Shown: in pieces, positions 1 to 10,300 of the stretch | Numbering within the stretch: position 1 is the stretch's first letter | Layout of the letters: the number at the start of each line of letters is the position of its first letter | DNA from: Micractinium sp. NFX-FRZ | Lineage: Eukaryota > Chlorophyta > Trebouxiophyceae > Chlorellales > Chlorellaceae | Direction of reading: 5' to 3' | NCBI GenBank assembly: GCA_029339195.1 | Contig: JAPTJF010000483.1 | Location: 1 to 45,797 of the forward strand | DNA length: 45,797 bases | Program-made: the position numbers and the translations under genes | The notes under the pieces: generated by a model | Told to the model about the DNA's origin: nothing | Database searches by the model: none | The model's input: the letters and a program-made list of their open reading frames with translations, nothing else

Positions 1-373
1 ATGTGCCGCCCAATGTGAAGAGAGGGGGGACAGGCCATACCCGTGCCAGGGGGATTCCTGACCGGGAGGCCTACCTGCTGCCAGGCACTACACTAGCCCT
101 CATGGACGCTTGAGGGGGGGCTAGCACTCTCCCGGCCTCTACTTGCTGGCAGGGTCCCCCTCTCAGAGATCGTCAGGAGAACCACCTTGCCCACCAGCAT
201 CCCGGGCTATTTTGCACTCCCGCCGCAGCCGCTGCTCCGCGGGCTTGCTAGTAGTGTGTGACAGGCGCACCAGGGGCAGCCCGTTGACACCCACGCCGGC
301 TGCAGCCCCGACGGACGCTAGCCGCACTAGCCGACCAGCAGGCTCCACCCTCAGGGCTTCCGCGACTGTGAAC
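1..373 (+). other. Unresolved GC-rich segment left of TAF6, possible exon material
   Basis: No gene can be assigned with confidence. Two + strand frames look mildly coding. One is open from the window edge to a TGA at 112-114. The other follows an acceptor-like TTGCTGGCAG at 143-152 and runs to a TGA at 259-261 with GC-rich third positions, so it could be the last exon of a gene lying mostly to the left. A third frame (125-373) is open and continuous with the TAF6 frame at 374; a CAG at 352-354 could be the acceptor of an earlier TAF6 intron. The opposite strand is also open, as is common in GC-rich DNA, so open frames alone prove nothing. The only ATGs on the + strand here (1, 13 and 103) open very short frames. 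Confidence 0.25.
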
Positions 374-2593
374 ATGGCTGAGAGGCTCGCCCTGCAGCGA
401 GTGGCTGAAGTCGTGGACTCGGCAGCCAAGTATGCCTTCCACTCCAAGCGTGCCGCGGTTGCCGTGCCAGACCTGCGGCTCGCGGGCGGGGCGCCCGGCC
501 ACGGTGACGCCTCGGTGCCACTCCCCCAACTGCTGCGCGTGCCAGATGCTGCTGACCTGGTGTGCCGTGCCGAGATGGAGCTGGCCACCACCGAGGTGGG
601 TTGACAGCGTTCGGGGCTCGGGCGGGGGTGTGCTTGTGCAGTCTGGCGTGCGTGTAAAAGAGTTGTCCCGCCCCTTCCCAGCCGTCATCCACCCCAGGCT
701 CAACCACCCCGTGCCAACTTGCCCGCTGAAGCAGGCGTTGTCGTCTTCCCGACTGCCAGCCGCGCCCCTCGAGGTGGGCCTTGCGCCGCACTGGCTGGCC
801 GTTGGAGGGGTGCAGCCTGCTACAGCGGAGAATGCACTTCCGCGGCGTGCAGCGGCACCCACCCGCGCTGCGCAGGGGCCTGGGGTCACACTGGCGCGCA
901 GCGGACCCGCGCCAGCCGGCGGCGCAGCTGCTTCAGGGCAGGCGGTAGAGGCAGCGTCTGGCGGTGCCGCAGCAGCGCTGCCGCTGAAGCATTCAATGTC
1001 CGAAGAGCTGCAGCTGTACTTTGACGTGGTGCGGCGCGCGCTGCAGTCCAAGGCGGGAGCACTGGGCAGTGGGGCACCAGCAGGGCATGCGGTAGCAGCC
1101 AGCTTGGCCACTGATCCTGGTGAGTGTCCACGCGTGCGCAAGCTGCCTGGGTCGATCCTGGTTATAGCAGCTTCGCACTGCCAGCAATGGACACTCTCTT
1201 TGCTCTGGCCCCTCCCGCATGAATTGCAGGGCTACAGCCCATGCTGCCCCACCTCGTGCCGCTGGTGGCAGACGAGGTTGGCGCACACCTGGGGGATGCC
1301 CGGCAGCTGCATGTGATCTTCAGGTGAACAGCACCGATGGCCAAGGGTGTGTTCGGACCAGCCCGTGTGTGCGGTAAAGGTGCAAGCTACACGTTAAATC
1401 AAGTGCCACCTCGAAACACAGACTCGTGCATGCACCAAATCTTGCTCTCCCCCATGTAGTGCCATGCGCGGCTTGCTCAGTAACCCCGACCTGAACCTGC
1501 TGCCCTACATTCACCACCTGATTCCAGGTGAGCAGGGGTGCTTGGGCCTCGAAGGTTGCCAGCAATGGATCAGATGGTTGGTTGGTATGTTGGGGACCTG
1601 GGCTGGCGCACTGGTTTCTTCTCATGCACACAATGGATGTTTGAATGTTTTGACGGGCCCCTTCAATGCTTCCAACGCGATCACAATGCGTCTGAGCCCG
1701 TCTCTGCAGCCATCCTGACATGCCTAGTGGGCCGGAGCATTGGCTCGGGTGAAGACCACTGGAGCATTCGAGATGAGGCAAGCACGTATGCCGTTAGCCA
1801 TCAGGGCCTGATGGCAGTGGCAACAGGGCCAATTTGCAGAGGGAGGGAGCAATCAACATATCCATGACCAACATCCTTCTTGTTCCCCTGGATGCTTGCA
1901 GGCAGCATCGCTGATGGCACTGCTTGCGCAGCAATCGCAGCAGCACAACGACTCTCTGGCAGTGGCTCTGGCACGAGTGCAGCAGACTCTGGCCTCGGCT
2001 CTCTTTGCGGACGCACCCGCCACGCAGTATGGTACGGGGTGCACAGCCAGCTTTGTGGCTGTCATAACTAGGGTTGCCTAATAGAAACAAGCGGCAGGTG
2101 TTGGGGTTGACTCCCAGTGCACAGCATGTACGAATGTGTCAGTTGACCTTATCATTTGCCCTTCACAGCGCGTGTTCTTGACAATAGCTTGATAATGCAG
2201 CTCACCCGGGGGCTGATTGCATGCAGGTGCTCTGGTGGGGCTGACAGCATTTGGCGTGCCCGTGCTTCTCTGCACTGTGGTGCCGCAGCTTGAGCACTAC
2301 TCTCACTTGTTTGATGTGAGTCATGCGCGGTTATGCATAACTGCTGTCTTGCTATGCGGCAGAGGTGTTCATGACCACCAGCTGACTCGCCTGCTTCCAT
2401 GGAACTGGTGATGCAGGAGGAGCAGCAGATACCGCGTTTCCTCCGTGTGCGTGCTGCTCTGATGGTGGCCATTGGCCGGTGCATGTCCTGGAAAGATGGT
2501 GTGCTGGCGGCATCAATTTTACAGGCAGCACCCGATGCAAATTTTCAGGCAGCACTACAGGCAGTTGCACCCGTCAATCACGTGCACTTGTAA
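374..2593 (+). CDS. TAF6: Transcription initiation factor TFIID subunit 6 (TAF6)
   Basis: TAF6 is a histone-fold and HEAT-repeat subunit of TFIID, and in several lineages of SAGA; it pairs with TAF9 in the nucleus. Proposed exons: 374-595, 774-1119, 1230-1323, 1460-1527, 1710-1777, 1902-2031, 2227-2315 and 2417-2593. All phases close, giving 397 aa. Seen: a histone-fold remnant with the HSKR signature (about residues 27-30), the linker block HWLAVGGVQP (about 80-89), then the TAF6 C-terminal HEAT domain opening with KHSMSEELQLYF (about 146), continuing with NPDLNLLPYIHHLIP and TCLVGRSIG, and a late GALVGLTAFG block. The intron after 1777 must use a GC donor to give RDEAAS. The start is the weak point: ATG 374 omits helix alpha1 of the histone fold, so an upstream exon probably exists, perhaps beyond the window. 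The protein is short and ends soon after the HEAT core. The gene is convergent with SPB4, 36 bp between stop codons. The family call is firm; the 5' end is not. Confidence 0.85.
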
Positions 2594-2629
2594 ACAAGGC
2601 ACCTTGCTGCGATATCGTGCACGGAAGTG

Positions 2630-5600
2630 TCAGACAAACTCTAGACCAGTTGCCCTGTCAAACTCGGCAGCCGTCATCTTCCCCTTTTTCACTTTTCGCA
2701 GCAACGTGTACTCATCCTGCAGCTGTTGGACATCCTCTCTCTCCTGCGCCTTGCGCCGCTTGGCAGCCGGAAGGTGCTCGCCTTGTTGCTGCAAAGATGG
2801 GGGTTGGCAGTGCGCAGTTCGTGCTTTGTAACACCACAAAAACGAGAATACCAGCAAACGAATGAGCTAGCAACACATTCAGCTTCTACAGTGCTAGCCA
2901 TTCATTACTTTGTCATGGCTCACCTGTGCCACTTGTTTCTGCTGCTGTTGCCGCTGCTCCTGCGGGACTGCACCCGGCTGCTGCTGCTGCTTGAGTACCC
3001 CTTGCCGTTGCCTCTCTCGTGCCTTATCCTTGAACTTTACTGCACGGGAACAAGCACACCGGTTCTCATATATATCTTTGCACTTGCAAGCCAGTCTAAC
3101 GCCGCCAGTCTGACTGCAATACCCACCTGTGTTGGGGTCGACGGCGGAAGGTGTGAAGCCAACTAGCGCTTTGCCGCCTTGCTTGATCTCGGGCATTCTT
3201 GGCAGGCGCAGCAGCGCAAAGGCAGTTGCCAGTTGGCCAAGCGAAAGGTCCTGCATGGCGTTCATTGTGTGCAAGCAGGAGCCGCGCAGTTGAATGCAAG
3301 CACAGTGAGGTTGTGCCATATCCTTACAGGGTTGAGAGAGGGGGTGTTAAGGGGTGGGGGCCCACCTGCAGCCTGAAGATGAACTTGCAGTGATGCTCCT
3401 TGTATGCCCGCACGTAGCTAACAAACGCCTTGGTACCAGCTTCCATCACAAGCCTGCAGCACATGTGGTGAAGGGGTGTCAAGTTCAAGCCCCACCGTTC
3501 AGTCAGACTTAGAAGTGTAAAACTTGGAAGGCAGCCGGTTTGATAGAGTTGTGATTGTACCACAATGCACTCATCCGGCCGGTTCATACCTGTCTGTCTC
3601 GGCTTCCCGCTGCAAGGATTGTTGTACGTTTGGCAGCTGAGGCGAGAGCGGCGCCTGCTGCAGAGGAATCTTGCGGACCCTCAGAAAGTCTACGTAGCTG
3701 GCCTCATGAGGCAGCAGATACACCACTGCAGCGGCAAGCAGCAGATGTGGAGTCGGGTGTCCAGCACTCTCAGAGCGAGCAAGCAGGAGCCCCTGACAAG
3801 AAGCGAGCAAGAAGGAGGTCCAGAAACGAATTGTTGGCAGTGCACGTGCAGCATTGCAGACCAGGGCACTGCAGAAAAGCAGGCAATCACACCTGCGTTG
3901 CCGCTGCGGCCCATACGAGCTGTGCGTCCCACGCGGTGCACGAATGCGCTGGGATCCTGCGCAAGGAGGGAAAGGGCCGCAAAATGCCGCAAAACCATGT
4001 GCACAGACTTGTTTGATAGTGCCAAAGAACATTTCAGCAACTGCATTGGCACTGCTGGAGCTGGGGGCATAGCTGGGGCTGAACAATGTGCACCCCCGGC
4101 GTTCACCTGGGGCGGGTCAAACTGCACAATCCACTGCACATCAGGGATGTCCAGGCCTCGGGCAGCAACGTCTGTGCACAGCAGGACACCTGCAGGACCA
4201 GTAGGATTGTGCTCTGATTGTACTTTTCCAGCAGTTCTCAGGCTGCGAACCAGCTAAAAAACAGTTATAGAAAATATCTGCAGTTACTTGCATTTGTCGT
4301 GCAGCAGATGGCCAGGCTGCCGACTGCTTGCTAGGAAACAACCCACCCACCTGCTGACGCCTGTGCAAAAGAAGACAGCGTTGCCGCACGGGCGGCTTGC
4401 TTCATTCTACCATGGAGTGCCAGAAATGCCAGCCCCTTGCACTTCGGCAGCCGCGGCAGAACCGCTGCAGCCAACATAGGGCCAGGTGAAGCGCCTCAGG
4501 CACGGTACACTCGCATGGTTTGCACTTCTTGAGGCACGTCCCATTGAGCTCACACCAACCCGGGCTTTGACTTGCTCTTGCCGCACTTGCCTGCCATGAA
4601 GTCCACGCATGCACAGGTGAGAAAGTATACGATGATCTTCTCATCCGAATGCCCCTGGAGCAGGGTGACACAAGAGCACTTTGGAACAAAATGCGACAGC
4701 AGCAGGGGCAGGTAAGCTGCACAGCGACGCAACATGAAACCTCTCTGGCATCACAGCACGGCTCACCTGAAGGAAGTTCAGCAGTTCTGGCAGCTTCTGC
4801 GTAGACTCACAAACAATATACTGCAGTACAGGCACAATCAAAGGAAGAGGCATTTAGGAAGAGGCATTTGGAAAACATGAGAGGCCAATGCCAGCCTTCC
4901 CGGCAGCCTTGCCTTGCCTGACGAGCATGCTGGCCGCACCTGTATCTGCAGCGAGCTGGGTGTGCGCTGCACCATGCTGGGCATCTCCGGTGCCGCCTCT
5001 CTGCGGTTCTGCCCGCGCGTGTGCGGGGTCCGTGTGGGCTGAGCTAGCGTGACGGCCACATTCACACGCACTGCAGCATGAGGCAGTGATCAACATGGCA
5101 GTGCTCAGTCAGTACGGGCAGATCAGCTGCTGCACCAGTCTGCAGAAACAATTTAGCAGTAAGTCAGCCCACCTGGGTTGCGCAAGCCCGCACGGGCAAG
5201 CGCTTCTACGGCCTCTGTCTGTGTCGCACTGAACAGGCCTGCATGGCGGGTGGACCACAATTGGGCGCAACAGGGATTGTTAATTGACAGTCTGAAAGAG
5301 AAATGTGAGTGACACTGGACAATCATACATTGCTCCCACAACTGCCTTTGTTCCTTCCCCGGCTGGTGGTCCTGCATCAAAGGTGCATCGCGACATCAGC
5401 CTTCCTGCTGGGCTGAGCACAGCCACCCAGCGGTGTGGCGGGTTAGATGCGGGCTCAGCGCACCTGTGCGCCGCTGCCGCGGCAGACGCCGCATGATGGC
5501 GTCCACCTGCGCCTTGAATCCCATGTCCAGCAGGCGGTCCGCCTCATCAAGGACCAGAACCTCCACTGCATGAGGCGGAGCCAGACCGATGCAAGGGGTG

Positions 5601-6825
5601 GCAGGCATGAGTGGGATGGGAGGTGTGGTGGCGGTGATGGGGGTGGGGCTGGGGGGCTATCAAGCTGGACAGCAAGGGGCAGTACCTGCACTTGAGCACG
5701 ATCTTGCTCAACCGATGAGCCCAATGCTTTTAAGTACAGATGGGCTCGCCCGCCCGGCAGACCAGCAGCTGGTTGAAGCAAGACACTGGGTCGCAAACCT
5801 GTCCGCAAGTCCATGGTAGTGCAGCGCTGCATGACATCGTCAAGGCGGCCGGGTGTGCCCACAAGCACATGGCCCCCATCATCCTTGAACGCTGCCACAT
5901 CTGCAGCTGCGTCCCTGCAGCACGCGGGGCAGCGGGTGCATGTGGTCTGGCAGAGCAACCTCCATAGTACGGCGTTGAGAGCGCACCAGCAAGGCAGGCA
6001 CGATGCGCGGCGTGCAACACGCGGCACCGCAGTCAAGTACAGTGAGTAAAGTCACCGCAGTGGCAGGGCGGCTTGCAGTGAGCTTGCGACAGGCCGAGTG
6101 CGCGCAGGTGGGGCGGCAGCTGCACAGGCATGACGGCAGAGGCAGGTGCTCACGTGCCGCCAACCAGAAGGAGCGCCCGCAGCCAGGGCACGGTGTCGAT
6201 GAAGGGGCGGGCCACCTCGAAGATCTGCCGCGCCAGCTCGCGGGTGGGGCTCACAATGACTGCTCCAACCTGTGGCACATGCACACGCGCTTGGCCTTGA
6301 GCAGAGGGGATGCATTGGGGTTGTTTGAACCCCATCTCCGGCAACAGGTTGCCGCTACTCATCTCGAATGATGAACTCATTCACACCCCACCCTGCACGC
6401 GAGTTTCTGTCTCTTTTTCCACTGCGAGGCAGCACCCGCCCACCTGCCCCGGGCCCCGCTGTCACCTGGTTCCTCTTCAGCGCATCCAGGCGCCGAAGCT
6501 TCTCCACTACCGGCAGCACAAAGGCCAGCGTCTTTCCGCTGCCGGTGCAGGCATCCACAGCCACATCCTTGTTGCCGCAGAACAGTGGGATGGTGGCCTC
6601 CTGCAAATCGGGGCAGCGCCGCAGGTGTGAGGCCAGCAAGGGGGTCTGGCATCTGCGGCGGGCGGCCCAATGGTCTTGCTCAAGTCATACGAAACCCCCG
6701 TGGGCAACCAGCCGCCTTTCCACCTGCCAGCAAACCTGGACGGGGGTGGGCTGCTCAAACCCGGCGCCGTCGAGCACATGCAGTAGCTCGGGGCTGAGGG
6801 GCGGCGAGAGGTCGGCAAAGCGCAT
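2630..6825 (-). CDS. SPB4: DEAD-box ATP-dependent RNA helicase, SPB4/DDX55 family
   Basis: Nucleolar ATP-dependent RNA helicase needed for 60S subunit assembly (yeast Spb4, human DDX55, plant RH18 type). Seventeen exons, written high to low: 6825-6736, 6600-6466, 6269-6154, 5914-5799, 5565-5464, 5238-5173, 5070-4940, 4820-4767, 4654-4591, 4464-4351, 4189-4107, 3956-3893, 3725-3590, 3453-3366, 3250-3127, 3039-2924 and 2788-2630. They give 585 aa, the usual family length. Motifs: Q motif FEQPTPVQ (about 23-30), motif I ACTGSGKT (47-54), Ia SPTRELA, TPGR, motif II DEAD (159-162), SAT (190-192), motif [12 protein letters not shown] and motif [13 protein letters not shown] (364-374). The C-terminal extension, including [22 protein letters not shown] and [11 protein letters not shown], identifies the Spb4/DDX55 branch rather than a generic DEAD protein; it ends in a basic Gln-rich tail. 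The intron after 4591 uses a GC donor (AG|GCAAGT). Divergent from eIF3c, convergent with TAF6. Confidence 0.96.
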
Positions 6826-7334
6826 GGCTTCGCTTCCAACCACTGGGCAGGGTAAGCAGCTTTCCGTGCTCGAAATGCTCTTCGTGATTCGCAAAAGTCT
6901 GCGGGGGCGGGCGGGAGTAGGTGGGGCGCTGCCTTTGAGCGCGTTACGACCAAGGCGGCGGCGGCGGCGGCGGCAGCAGCAGTGCAGCAGCGTCGCCGTG
7001 GCCGCCAAGGGTGTACCACGCACTGCAGGGAGATTCATGTATGTGTGCTAAAACCCACTGCGGCCTGAGCAGCGCAGCAGCACCTTTGAAAAAGCCGGTG
7101 GCTGGAGTGCCTGCTGCCGACCGCGTGCCCTCTGGTGCGCATGGACAGAGAAATGCAAGTGTAGAAATGGCCGTAAAAGGGGCTGCATGCATTAGCCGAC
7201 AGAACGTTGAGCGCGTACGGCTGTACCTCACCCAGCGGAAGAGGTCGCGGGTGCAAGAAGTAGGTGTTGATTGGCTCTGTGAATTGGCTGCAATCGCAGA
7301 GACCTTCGCGCCGACGAACCGGTGGTCCAGCAGC
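6826..7334. promoter_or_regulatory. Shared divergent upstream region of SPB4 and eIF3c
   Basis: The 509 bases between the two start codons must hold both 5' leaders and both core promoters. A run of GGC triplets passing into GCA triplets lies at about 6954-6981. No clear TATA box was seen on either strand. Reading frames across it on the minus strand are open but carry no recognised domain and were treated as chance. That it works as a bidirectional promoter is inferred from gene arrangement only. Confidence 0.55.
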
Positions 7335-10300
7335 ATGGTGCGCCCTCCTCGCCCTCCTCGCCCCTCCCCCCTCACCACCCTGCATGCTACCCATGGTTGG
7401 AGGCGTTGGCAGACAATCAAAGAGGAGGCAGCTTCGAAGCGTGCATCACTCCCGTTTCTCCTCCTTTCTCTGGAGCATCCGCTGCCTCCCTGGGCAGAGC
7501 GCAACTGAAACCCTGCACCTGCAATCCATGGCCCTGCGCCCGCCCAGCGGGCCTGTCCGCCGACGTCGGGCGGCCACCCGCAGCGGCACCCGCCCCCCAC
7601 CAGCTCTAGCACCGTGGTCCCCGCAGCTCTCCCGCCACAGCCTGTGTCGACTGCTCCCTGCTGCCGGTTCTTGCACCCCTCGCAGGCGTCCAAGTTCTGG
7701 GCAGCAGCCTCCAGCGATGAGGAGAGTGAGGAGGAGGTGACATCATCGTCGTCGGAGAGCTCGTCCGGTGAGGGCGGGTGGGACGGCCGCCACCAGTGTC
7801 TGGCGTGTTGCGCCGCCGCCCTACTGCTGTGCTGCCCACCGCCGCCGCATGAGCCGTCCTGTCGCACCCTACTTGCACCACCCCTTGCCCCGCCCACCCA
7901 CCGGCCTCCTCCCCACCACCAACCCCCCTCCCGTCTCCGCACCCCCTGCAGGCGACGGCAGCTCCTCCGACTCCGACTCCAGCAGCAGCAGCAGCTCCAG
8001 CTCCAGCAGCGGCTCCAGTCGCAAGAAGGGGGCCAGCCGCTTCCTCATGGGCTCGTCCGACAGCGAGAGCGAGGACGAGCGGCGTGTGGTGCGCAGCGCC
8101 AAGGACAAGGCGCACGACGAGTTGCGCGCGACGTGCAATGACATCAAGGTGGCTGCAGGGAGGGCAGGCGGGAAAGTTGTGTGGTCACATGCCGAGGGGG
8201 GTGGTAGCGCTGGGGAGAGTTATCTGCTGCCACAACTGCTGACAACCACAGCCAGCCTCAATGGGCTTGTTGTATGCGGGCTGTTGTAGGCAAGGCAGCG
8301 CATCGTTGATGTCGCGGCTGCGCCGGGTAATGAGTGCACAGTGCATAGCATGAAGCCGACTGTTTTGATCCGACCAACTGGTGTCTGCAGAACAAGATGC
8401 ACATCAACGACTGGGCGGCGATCCAGACGCTGTTTGACAAGCTCAACAAGCAGCTGGAGCGCACCCAAAAGGTGGGTGTGGGCCGGCGGGTGTGCTGTGC
8501 ATCTGTGCCTGGCTGGAGGGCAGCTGACGCGGCGAGCACCGCGTGTACCGTAGATCCACAGTTGCCTGCCTGCCTCCTTGTGCATTGCCTGCATACCTAC
8601 CACCCCTTTAACCGCTTCGTTGTGTCGCTCGTGCCTATAACAGGTGACCCAGAGCCTGGGCGTGCCGCGTGCCTACGTGCGCATGTTGTGCGAGCTGGAC
8701 AACTTTCTGAGCAAGACACTGGCAGGTGCGCAGCAGCAGCAGGGTGCCGGCGCTGCGTGTGGGTGGTTTGGGTGTGGTGGCAAGCTGATGGCCGTGCGCA
8801 TGGGTGGTCTGGGTTTGGTGGCAAGCTGGTGGCTTTGCACATGCGGCAACATTCCGCGCCTAACTGTACAGCGCTTCCGTCCACCGTCGCCTCCTGCAGA
8901 GAAGCCCAAGCTCAGCCCCACCAACACACGGGCGCTCACCCGCATGAAGCAGACGCTTCGCAAGCACAACGCCGCGTATGCAGAGCAGATGCGGCTGTTC
9001 AGGTGAGCACCAACGCGGGGCTATCAGGCAGCAACCTGGTTACACCGCTCACTCAGCTCATCATAGCACATTTGCAACCTATGTCTGTGCTAATCGTTGC
9101 TGTGCTTCATCTCGACACCTTCATCTGGGCGCCCCTTATGCAGGGAGAACCCTGTCAGCGAGACCGAGGAGGAGGAGGAGAGCCCAAGCGAGAGCGGGTC
9201 TGGAGGTGAGTTGCTTGATTGGCTTGGTCCAGGCCCCGCTACGTGCGTTGTGAAACACGCTGGTCTGGCATGCTCTGGAGAGAGGAAGCTTGGCAGGAGC
9301 TGCATGGGTATCCATCAACAGTGTAACATTGCACAGGTGACACTGCACTGTTAATCGATGCCCACGTAACTGCAAATCCAACTTTGGCCCCTCATTTCCT
9401 GTCGGCTGGCACAGATGAGAGCGAGCGCGATCTGAACACCGACGAGGAGGAGGAGGCCAAGTTCAAGACAGGTCTGATCTGTGCCTAAGGCCTCGCAGCG
9501 TTGCTGTTGCCCGTCCTGCTGCCTGACACCGACACAATCACGTGCACATATGCCCTTGCATTTGCCTGCCGCCCACATTTTTCAGCTACCGGTTCAGAAT
9601 TATTTGCGTCCTGCCCAGACCTGCACGCTGGTCTGAGGTTTGGGGCAGTCTGCAGCTTTCAGGCTGTTTCGCAATTTGCAGAGCGGTGTTTGTCCGGCAC
9701 CCTTTGCTGTCGCAGTGCGCACGGGCGTGGTGCAGCGCCCCAAGGACAAGATCCTGTCCATGGACCCCAAGGAGATCACATACGAGATGGTGCAGAAGAA
9801 GCTGCAGGAGATTTCGATGGCGCGCGGCAAGACCACCCGCATTGATCGTCAGGAGCAGGTACGAGTGGCTGCTGTGCTCCATGTGGGTCACCGTCCAGCT
9901 GTTGTGCCATAAGGTCAACGTTCGGCAGGGGCAGTACTGTCGCCAGCTCTACATTTACATTTACATTGTCCACTTTGTCACGGCGGTGGCGCGCTTTCGT
10001 GGTGTGCATTGCCGCTGAGCCATATTGCGCCAGCCCTGTGAACTGCGCAGATTGAGATGCTGACCTACCTTGCGGGCGTCACCAAAGGGCCCGTCCAAAA
10101 GGTGGAGATCCTGATCAACATCATCACCGTCACTTTTGACATGAACCAGCCCACCCAGGCAAGTGGCTTGACGGCCACAGGTGCTCTCGCAAGGGTGGCA
10201 CACACTATTGAGCGACACCAAGGCCGACAGTTACACTTCGAGATTGACTTGTCTTGGGCAGCTTCCTGGCAGCCTGCAGCCCCGTGGCAAGGATTACCGC

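Noticed and set aside
248..1141. Long open frame of 297 codons on the minus strand over the TAF6 5' end
   Set aside because: It lies opposite TAF6 exons with clear family motifs and shows no domain; GC-rich third positions commonly keep the opposite strand open.
6944..7942. Minus-strand frame of 332 codons across the divergent region and the eIF3c start
   Set aside because: Low-complexity Gly/Ala/Arg content, overlaps the eIF3c acidic exon on the other strand, and contains no recognisable domain.
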